From: Corbicula japonica
Taxonomy: Eukaryota > Mollusca > Bivalvia > Venerida > Cyrenidae
Assembly: GCA_038501625.1 (NCBI GenBank)
Contig: JAZAYU010000361.1
Coordinates: forward strand, 62,001-126,000
DNA: 64,000 nucleotides
Direction of reading: 5' to 3'
Made by a program: the position numbers and the translations under genes. Shown in pieces: positions 56,538 through 64,000 of this stretch. The notes under the pieces are model-generated. The model ran no database searches, was not told the DNA's origin, and worked only from the letters and a program-made list of their open reading frames with translations. Position 1 is the stretch's first letter; each line of letters opens with the position of its first letter.

Positions 56538-57224
56538 AGTCTGGTTCTCTGTGAGACTGCACACAGAATGACCAAATCTCCACTGATGCCAACATATATG
56601 ATTGGTGCACAAGTCCAGATGCAACCATTGAAGAAGTAAAAGAGGTGAATTAGGCAAAAACAATTTTAGGCAAACCAATTTTGCAAGTGTAAAACTGTTT
56701 ATGGTTAAGAGCTGGGTGACGGCATGAAATATTTATCAACAACCTGGGCTAGATGACATGGGCAGTTATTAAGCCTGCAGTGTTTTCATATTTGGTATGT
56801 TCTTAAGCCTTTACTCAGGATCTGCACTGTTCATGTTCAACTAATTATGTTATTTCTGACTACGAAATTAGTGAACAGTGTAGATTCTGATCAGACAGCA
56901 TGGATGTTCTGGCCGATCTGCATCTACACTGTTTGCACTTGCGATAAAATGCATAAATATTGAGTAAGGGATTAAGCTTTATTTTTTTATAACAATAATA
57001 AACTTTTATAAGTCTGGAAGTGCAGTGATATTTATTCACAATATTTTTTTGTTATTCTCTTTTGGTTTAAGAACAGTATCTTAGAGCCTAAAATTAATTA
57101 CTATTTCCTTGTGTTTTTACAGATTCCGCAACCGACAGACCACAATTGCTACAAAAACTGATGAAACATCCGATCAGTTTGTTCAAAACAACCCTGATCT
57201 TGGAGACTATATAGAGAAGTTATG
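56538..57224 (+). CDS. Two weak plus-strand exons of an unrecognised gene
   Basis: A good acceptor (TTTTGTTTTGCAG) precedes 56540. The frame there reads SGSL, then a TGA, then DCTQNDQISTDANIYDWCTS and PDATIEEVKE before a GTGAAT donor. A second acceptor (GTGTTTTTACAG, 57110-57121) precedes FRNRQTTIATKTDETSDQFV and QNNPDLGDYIEKL with a stop at 57222. The frame of the second segment does not follow directly from the first. Possibly a decayed gene. Confidence 0.3.
56803..56975. mobile_element. TTAA-type MITE, shortened, inside the intron between the two plus-strand segments
   Basis: TTAAGCCTTTACTC to GAGTAAGGGATTAA. Half-sites GAACAGTGTAGATTCTGATC and GATCTGCATCTACACTG. Confidence 0.78.
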
Positions 57225-57373
57225 AACGTAAAGACAAATCAGAGCAGTATAACCATTCTTTGAAAAATGGCCAACTAATAATATTTTTTATTTCAAAAAG
57301 AAAGACTAAATTGTTCAATTATTATATAGGCCTCAAAATTGAAGTATTTATGACCCTGTGGAAATACATGGAA

Positions 57374-57661
57374 CCTGAGGCATTTCTTATGAAATACCCA
57401 ATTGGTGCAAGAACTGTACTTTTCCAACACATTGGAGATACATAAAAGAAGAAACATGGGATATCAAGGTCACTAAGCTTAGAGGAAGAAATGTTCTTCA
57501 CATTAGTGAAACTTAAGTTAGGTTAACAGACAGCTGATTGTGCCATAAGGTGTGGTGTTGCAACTTCAAAATTTGCTCCATATTCACAGCCTGGGTTACA
57601 ATACTATCACCAATCGTATCAATGCAGCGATCTCTGGCAAGCTTCGGATATACACCTTGTA
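57374..57661. repeat. 288-bp direct duplication, first copy
   Basis: From CCTGAGGCATTTCTTATGAA to ATACACCTTGTA, this matches 63712-64000 at roughly 95% by eye (about 13 differences including one indel). On the minus strand both copies read DTIGDSI-x-TQAVNME. The second copy stays open to a stop as VEVATPYLMAQSAVC, whereas this copy has a one-base shift and ends differently. Confidence 0.88.
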
Positions 57662-58474
57662 AATAATTGTAGGAATACACTATTTGGTGATTTGCCCCGG
57701 TGAACAACCTCCAGCTGTTTATTATAACAAACATGGCAGACTTTTGCGAAAGTTGAAATGAAAGTTGAAATGCGAGCAAATTTAATGAGATAAAGATTTT
57801 CATTGTTAATGATCTTTATATAAGTGTTCCAGGAGAAGTTTGTGTATGGCCTCAGTACTGTACAGCATTTAATACATTGCAGTTGCCGCCATTGGGTACC
57901 AGTGTAGATCAGGGTCTACACTGTTATTATTCAATTTATAATACCAGTTAATAACAATACCAGTTAACAATAGCCCAATAACAGTGAATAAATTGTAAAT
58001 GTATATATTGATTGAAAATGTCTGTCTAGTAAAGATGTTAGTCTCATTAATTCGACGGCAAGCACAGACCCATTATCATACTGACTTTTTATAGATGTCT
58101 GTCCTTGTACATATTATCTACAACAGTATTCAAATTTAATATTTGACACTTTCTTATTGTTAAGTTGTATGATAAATCAGCATATTAATGAGGAAGCAAG
58201 CCATAAAACCAAAAGCTGCATGCAAATTTTGACAAATGGTATTCTCCTTCAAGTCACAAGGCAGTTGGTAGACTTTCGACCACCACTGAAAATTTAGCCC
58301 CACAGAAGTGACCAGATATTATACTGCTTTCACTATAAATATATTGATACAGATTAATGATCATTAATTTTTTATCAATCAAGCAATGAAAAATTTCCCT
58401 GGCTTCAATTGCCAACATTAAGTTGGAATTTAAATATGATGTTCAGGATTCTGACAATCACACCTCATAATCAT
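57662..58474. other. Non-coding stretch
   Basis: A small TTAA-MITE remnant (GTGTAGATCAGGGTCTACAC) lies near 57901. Otherwise nothing is seen. Confidence 0.4.
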
Positions 58475-58679
58475 CAGACATGGGTCGAATTAAATTTTAA
58501 TGCTAATGCTTTAATAATGCATTACTTTTTGTCAGTAATGAAAGGTAATGATTAATGTAACAGATTTAGCATTATTTTAATGCTAATTTGATGCATTACC
58601 TATGCCAAAATGCTGTAATGCCTAGCATTATTGGGCATTAATTGGATTTTGTTTAATATTGGGTTTTGTTGATTCATTC

Positions 58680-58711
58680 ACATATATATATATATACATA
58701 TATATATATGA
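58680..58711. repeat. (TA)n tract, downstream side of the Penelope-like element
   Basis: ATATATATATATACATATAT run. Together with the tract at 59986-60016 it brackets the retroelement, as expected if it inserted into a TA microsatellite. Confidence 0.8.
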
Positions 58712-58739
58712 TTGAGAAAATGTTTTGTTTTAACGGTGT

Positions 58740-58800
58740 AAAGTTTTACTTTGTACTCGAGCGCTTTCGGCCATGCAGCCTTCATCAGGAGTAAATAATG
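58740..58800 (-). ncRNA. Hammerhead-ribozyme-like motif (candidate)
   Basis: On the minus strand ACTC-CTGATGA-AGGCTGCATGGCC-GAAA-GCGCTC-GAGT gives the pieces of a hammerhead. CUGAUGA (58782-58788) and GAAA (58765-58768) are the conserved core boxes. GGC/GCC forms stem II with one extra A. ACUC/GAGU forms stem I (58789-58792 with 58755-58758). AGCGCU is a palindrome suited to an intermolecular stem III, placing a UC cleavage step between 58759 and 58758. Minimal hammerheads with tiny stem III are described in Penelope-like elements. Activity is untested. Confidence 0.55.
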
Positions 58801-59257
58801 TTGTTAATGTAGCTGATAAGAGAATGAGATAAGAATACCAGATGTTGGTAATAAAAGATATTTTCTATAAATAGATATTTACATGTTTATTATTACTTAT
58901 TGGCTTATCAGGTCAATATATTTCTATACAGCATTCCTATTGGTTAGATGTTTTTCTTGCGCCAATCGTGCATTTCCGTATGTAACCGTATGGGTTGGTG
59001 GCAAAAACAATCTTATTCTAAAATTAGAATTACTATTTTATCATCAAATCATCCAACTATTGCCCCAAAATATGTGAAATATAGTCAACTGGTATTTCGA
59101 AATAATTTGCATTTAGTGATTGATCTTGTATAATAACATCTTGTTATGATTTTGTTTAAGAAACGTATATATACAAGATCCAGAATTTATGTGTTATTAA
59201 CATAGACAGTGTTAAATCCCTGTTGTAAACTTCGTACCAAGTTATCATTTTGACTGG

Positions 59258-59981
59258 TTATTCCCCTTTGTTGATTCCCGACGGACACAGTGTGTCTAAC
59301 CGCCGTATCCAATAAATCTCACGTTCTTTTCTTTGTGCGTCCGACCACCTGTCATTGTATTCAATACAGCACAAGTGCATGTCTGAAAATGTGTGGCCCT
59401 CCAGGTTAAAGTGTTCAGCGACGGGAGATCTGTTGAACTTACGTGTCCTCCAGTCCGACCTATGCAAATTCATGCGTTTGCTTATTGTCTGTTTTGTTTC
59501 ACCGACGTATTGCATGTTGCAGATTTTGCATGTCATGAGGTAAATGGCATTACTGGTTTTGCAATTGGAGACACCTCTGATTCCAGATTTGCACCTGTCT
59601 TGGATGCAAACGTTTCGGCGTACACCATGACTGCGCACGTCTGGCACCTGGGCGTGCCACATGGTCCAGAGTTTCCGACATCGCTCGAGGGAGCTAAAGG
59701 TTTCAGTTTTGCTCGAACCAGAATGTCCCGTAAGCTTTTCGGTCGTCTGTATGCAACCATTGGTTTTTCTGGAAACATTTTTTTAAGCTTCTGAGACTTT
59801 TCGATTGTCGGCCAGTGCTTGTCGATTACGGCATTTATATTGGGAAGGTCGGGATGGTAAGTGACAACAAATGGCACCCGACGGTTTGGCAAATGTTTGT
59901 CTTTGTAATTGAGCAGGTCATCCCTGTTTTGAATACGCGCATTGTTGATAGCAACAGTGACAGCTGCAGCATTGTAGCCTC

Positions 59982-59985
<4 letters not shown>
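59258..59985 (-). pseudogene. Penelope-like polyprotein fragment: RT end plus GIY-YIG endonuclease
   Basis: The frame is open from the TA tract (59985) and reads KRGYNAAAVTVAINNARIQN, RVPFVVTYHPDLPNINAVID and KSLRDILVRAKLKPLAPSS, then the Cys motif GPCGTPRCQTC. Near 59590 a one-base frame change is needed to continue as NAIYLMTCKICNMQYVGETK, the GIY-YIG-type core (here IYLM...YVG), then the helix TISKRMNLHRSDWR, the His in PVAEHFN and the Glu region RKEREIYWIRRLDTLCPSGI. It stops at 59258. Long plus-strand frames over the same bases are antisense shadows. Confidence 0.85.

Positions 59986-60016
<31 letters not shown>
59986..60016. repeat. (TA)n tract, upstream side of the Penelope-like element
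   Basis: About 15 TA units immediately next to the truncated 5' end. Confidence 0.85.
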
Positions 60017-60020
<4 letters not shown>

Positions 60021-61057
60021 GTAACTTTTTAATGCAAAGATGCTCTTAATATTTATTATGTTATTAGTCTATTACATATCTTATTTATAGCGAGAGAAAA
60101 AACATTATTATAACAGTTAAGTAGTTTGATATGTGTTCACTATTAGTAAAACAAGGTACAGACTATTAAGAGTCAAACCTTTTCATCAGAATGTTGTAAA
60201 GTTTGAACATTTTTTTATGATTAAGCCACAAGTTTTTAAGCTAAGTTGTCTTAGAAAATGCTAAATTTAAAACAAATGAATAGCCAGAAATCTATAAAGC
60301 TCTGTCAACAAATACAGCACATTTCAATTATTTCACTGTTCACATTCATCTGGACAAGATATTTCCCACCAATTGTCTAACACTTAAATATTCCTGAAAA
60401 TGTTACTGGTAGACATTTGAAGTTCAGTGCAAAATACCAAAAAATGTTGTTATGAAATAAGATAGCATTGAAATCAACTCTTATTTTCAACATTTTAACC
60501 ATTTATTTATGATTTTACTTTACTGATTCAGTGTCATTGTAAAGTTATTTGAGGCTATGTCAGATTTCAGGAAATCAGCATGTAATGCAGATGCAGGTGA
60601 CATAATAGTTTAATAAGTTAACAGTGTAGTCCTTTGTCAATACTACACACTAAATGTGTGAAAAACAGAAATAAATCAAAGATAACAAAAGAGTGTTAAA
60701 AAGCTAAAGCTGTAGTAATCTATATATACTAAGAATAGTTTTGTTGTAAGTTCTTGAGGTGTCACTTCAGGTCTTCACACTTTCAAGATTGATACTTTGT
60801 ATATTAAACTTTGGGTTGTTGTTTTTGGAGGATGATCCCTTTTGTACATAATATTATACTGATTGTTGACATTTATTTATTGTCAGTTCACTTGTGAATA
60901 AAATAATGCTTAATTTAATGCATTACTTTTTGATATTATGCTAATTTAATGCATTACTTTCTCAAAATATAGAAATGCTAATTTAATTTAATGCACAAAT
61001 TTGACAAATAATGCTAATTTAATGCATTACTTTTAAAAATAATTCGCCCCATGTCTG

Positions 61058-61800
61058 GTAATCATAGATACTTTTATTCTTTAAGTGCTAAGCACAACAT
61101 TTGTCTGTGGCAGTACCACACATAAACAATAGGCAATTCATATAAAAAATACTGTTAGATACAATAGCACAAAATGCTCAAACTGTAGTAGAGTTTGGGT
61201 ATGCACCATTTTAAATTAACAATAAAAAAAGTTGTGTATGTTGGATTTATACTTTGCATACCAAGAAATATCCATTAAAATGCTTGTTATGTACCCTTTG
61301 GCTATTAATCACCCTCTGCAGCATGCTAATCTGCTCTGTAACATAGCTTGCATGGTGAGTGCTACTGCACATCAGCACATTGGCCATTAGCTAGGCTCCC
61401 TCAGTGCTAGAGGACCTAAGGGTTCAGGTTAGACAATGCAGAAAAATATTCACTGTTCCATGATGGATACCTTCCAAATTCTAGTGCACAGATTGTAAGT
61501 ATCCAGCATGCAAACATTACAAAAACTACAGATTTGACAAAATTAAGTGATTTTACTCACAAGCAGATGTCAGTAGAAGCAGTACTGGTAAGAATGATTA
61601 CTATAGCACGTGAAGAATGGTAAATATTCACTGACTTATATATTCTAAATGATTGGACCTTTGTGTTGTATGCATGAGAAATTGTACCAGGAGATTCCTG
61701 TTAGGATATCTTGTTTTATGAAACACATTTGGCCTCAAATAAGAACAGTTCTATTGAAGAAAATATACATGTGCAAGTTTGCACAAAAAAAACCAACAAA
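61058..61800. other. Non-coding stretch
   Basis: No gene or repeat structure supported between the hAT-like element and the tandem-core element. Confidence 0.4.
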
Positions 61801-61805
61801 AAACA

Positions 61806-63402
61806 AAAACAAGAGGGCCATGATGGCCCTGTATCGCTCACCTGAGTAAAAAAGTACTTTCAGCTTTACCCCAGGGCCAACATTTAAATAATGCTGGTAA
61901 AGGGTCTCTTTACAATACTCAACACGAAATATCTAAGGTCTAGTCGCATTAGTTTCAGAGAACAAGGGGTGTAGTTTGACACTAGCAAACATTCTACATG
62001 TCTTCAGTTCTTACTATTTAGCTCTATGTAAAAATTGATAAGCCCCTGGGTGGGGCCAATTTGAGCCTGGGGTCATGATATGTATAAACGTGGTAATGGT
62101 CCACAAAGTGATGTTACATGCAAAAATTCTAAGCTCTATGTGTTATGGTTCTAGAGAAGAAAACTTTTACAAGATTTTTCCTATATAATTCTATGTAAAA
62201 TGGGCGACCCCTGTGGAGGGGCCAATTTTGACCCAAGGGCCATAATTTGAACAACTTTGTAAGAGGTTCATTAGACAATGTTTCATGCCAAATATCTAAC
62301 CTCTAGCCATTGCGGTTTTGGAAAAGAAGATTTTTTAAGTTTTTGCTATATAATGATATAAGGAAAACCCACGACCTCTGGGGCGGGGCAAATTTTGACC
62401 CCAGGGCCATAATTTGAACAACTTTATTAGAGGTCTATTAGACAATGTTTCATGCCAAATATCTAACCTCTGGCCATTGCGGTTTCGGAGAAGAAGATTT
62501 TTTAAGTTTTTGCTATATATTGCTATAAGGAAAACCCATGACCTCTGGGGTGGGGCAAATTTTGACCCCAGGGCCATAATTTGAACAACTTTGTTAGAGG
62601 TCCATTAGACAACGTTTCATGCCAAATATCTAACCTCTGGCCATTGCGGTTTCGGAGAAGAAGATTTTTTAAGTTTTTGCAATATATTGATAAAAGAAAA
62701 ACCCATGACCTCTGGGGCGGGGCAAATTTTGACCCCAGGGCCATAATTTGAACAACTTCGTTAGAGGTCTATTAGAAAATGTTTCATGCCAAATATCTAA
62801 CCTCTGGCCATTGCGGTTTGGGAAAAGAAGATGTTTTAAGTTTTTGCTATATACTGATATAAGGAAAACCCATGACCTCTGGGGCGGGGCAAATTTTGAC
62901 CCCAGGGCCATAATTTGAACAACTTTGTTAGAGGTCCATTAGGCAATGTTTCATGCCAAATATCTAACCTCTGGCCATTGAGGTTTCGAGGTTTCGGAGA
63001 AGAAGATTTTTTAAGTTTTTGCTATATATTTATAAGGAAAACACATGACCCCACTCGGGCGGGGCCAATTTTGACCCCAGGGCTATAATTTGAACAATCT
63101 TGGTAGAGGACCACTAGGTGATGCTACACACCAAATATCAAAGTTCTAGGCCTTACGGTTTCAGAGAAGAAGATTTTTAAAAATTTCATGTTCAAAATCT
63201 ATTTTTATCCTCTGTGACCTAGATAGGCAATGGACTGGAACCATTTGAACAATTTTGGTTAAGCTTCATGCAAGTAACATTCCTGCCAAGTTTCAGCAAG
63301 ATTGGCCCAGGAGTTCAGGAGAAGAAGTCGTTTGAAGAGAAAGTTGACGACACACGGACGGACGACGAACATCAGGCGATCACAAAAGCTCGCTAAAAAA
63401 CA
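61806..63402. mobile_element. 1.6-kb element with six ~167-bp core repeats (Helentron-derived/pearl type suspected)
   Basis: Starts ACAAGAGGGCCATGATGGCC and TCGCTCACCTGAG. Ends GACGACGAACATCAGGCGAT and CACAAAAGCTCGC. The core word GACCCCAGGGCCATAATTTG occurs at 62230, 62397, 62564, 62731, 62898 and 63073, a 167-bp period with a last step of 175. Three minus-strand frames starting MALGSKFAPPQ (62335-62911) are the same repeat read three times and are not genes. Confidence 0.85.
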
Positions 63403-63711
63403 TGAAAAAATAGGGAGCAACTACAATAGCAGGTAAAAATAGGGGCCACTTCATTTCCAGAGAGTACAACTATCTCTCTTGCTAGATTAGACAGTTTATT
63501 ATCAAATATTGTCACTGATATGTATGTAATTACAAATAATGTAATGAGAGAGCAGTTCATCACGATCGAATATATCTGTTTTACACAATAAATATTATGA
63601 AGATAATATTCATTTGACCAAATCAATTAATCAAACATCAGCATGTTTATTGGATATGATGACTTTCTGTTACAATAAGCATGAGAAAACATATTATATA
63701 GTTAATTTTGA
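63403..63711. other. Non-coding stretch
   Basis: Nothing supported apart from a short minus frame without motifs. Confidence 0.4.
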
Positions 63712-64000
63712 CCTGAGGCATTTCTTATGAAATACCCAATTGGTGCAAGAACTGTACTTTTCCAACACATTGGAGATACCTAAAAGAAGAAACCTGGGAA
63801 ATCAAGGTCACTAAGCTTAGAGGAAGAAATGTTCTTCACATTAGTGAAACTTAAGTTAGGTTAACAGACAGCTGATTGTGCCATAAGGTATGGTGTTGCA
63901 ACTTCAACATTCAGCTCCATATTCACAGCCTGTGTTGCAATACTATCACCAATCGTATCAACGCAGCGATCTCCGGCAAGCTTCTGATATACACCTTGTA
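63712..64000. repeat. Direct duplication, second copy, runs off the window
   Basis: Matches 57374-57661. On the minus strand this copy keeps an uninterrupted frame: YQKLAGDRCVDTIGDSIATQ, AVNMELNVEVATPYLMAQSA, VC and a stop near 63865. That reads like the end of a real coding exon whose remainder lies beyond 64000. The family is not recognised. Confidence 0.7.

Larger units (their letters stand above)
58712..59985 (-). mobile_element. 5'-truncated Penelope-like element
   Basis: On the minus strand the order is: (TA)n, the end of the reverse-transcriptase region, the GIY-YIG endonuclease, a ~450-bp untranslated part, a hammerhead-like motif, (TA)n. Penelope-like elements are the retroelements that join RT with a GIY-YIG nuclease. 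The catalytic RT part is missing. Confidence 0.85.
58475..61057. mobile_element. hAT-like non-autonomous element, 2.58 kb, with nested retroelement
   Basis: Ends CAGACATGGGTCGAATTA (58475-58492) and its inverse (61040-61057) match at 17 of 18 positions. Flanks ATAATCAT and GTAATCAT form an 8-bp near-identical target duplication, as hAT elements make. Subterminal regions repeat ATGCTAATTTAATGCATTAC several times on both sides. The interior carries a Penelope-like element between two TA tracts. No hAT transposase was seen. Confidence 0.75.

Noticed and set aside
59393..59794. 133-codon plus-strand frame
   Set aside because: Antisense shadow of the Penelope-like RT/GIY-YIG coding region on the minus strand.
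62335..62911. Three similar minus-strand frames (MALGSKFAPPQ...)
   Set aside because: They are the same 167-bp tandem repeat translated three times.

Overview
The window looks like an intron-rich animal genome, most probably a bivalve mollusc. It has split coding exons with GT/AG boundaries, AT-rich intergenic DNA, and a dense load of non-autonomous transposons. Several carry short tandem cores containing GGGCCATAATT or GGGGCATAACT, end motifs such as AACAAGAGGGCCATGATGG, and GACGGACGGAC tails, a style I associate with bivalve genomes. The species assignment is inference; no database was available.

Region 1 (1-26.6 kb) has no convincing host gene. It holds hairpin and foldback elements (456-706, 1497-1792, 7966-8900, 17350-18032), a 68-bp tandem array (11.41-11.89 kb), a 57-bp minisatellite (12.47-13.20 kb) beside a C2H2 zinc-finger relic, a tRNA-like SINE (15.24 kb), and a ~370-bp tandem array (18.85-22.08 kb) interrupted by a 5'-truncated LINE with a target duplication and by a palindromic MITE. 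Two mariner transposase relics lie at 22.85-24.04 kb. One near-perfect palindromic MITE family recurs here about eleven times and twice more at 44 kb.

Region 2 (26.6-39.2 kb) is the 3' part of a minus-strand host gene. Phase-compatible exons encode linker, C2, PDZ and a RhoGEF (Dbl-homology) domain, then a Ser-rich C-terminus without a visible PH domain. Several exons carry single-base frameshifts without accompanying nonsense substitutions. The C2 exon end and its splice donor are triplicated, creating two possible 39-nt in-frame cassette exons.

Region 3 (43.5-50.3 kb) holds minus-strand exons of a second, Gly-rich and probably extracellular protein that I cannot name. One exon has three in-frame stops and another is disrupted by a 46-bp triplication, so the locus is probably decaying. 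Regions 2 and 3, out to ~57 kb, are crowded with a MITE family ending in TTAACCCTTT...AAAGGGTTAA (piggyBac-like), almost absent from region 1.

Region 4 (51.9-64 kb) is again mostly mobile DNA: a 2.1-kb TIR element, a hAT-like element with an 8-bp target duplication that contains a 5'-truncated Penelope-like element (RT C-terminal part plus GIY-YIG endonuclease, and a hammerhead-ribozyme-like motif), a 1.6-kb element with six 167-bp core repeats, and a 0.29-kb direct duplication (57.37 and 63.71 kb) that may include the last coding exon of an unrecognised minus-strand gene.
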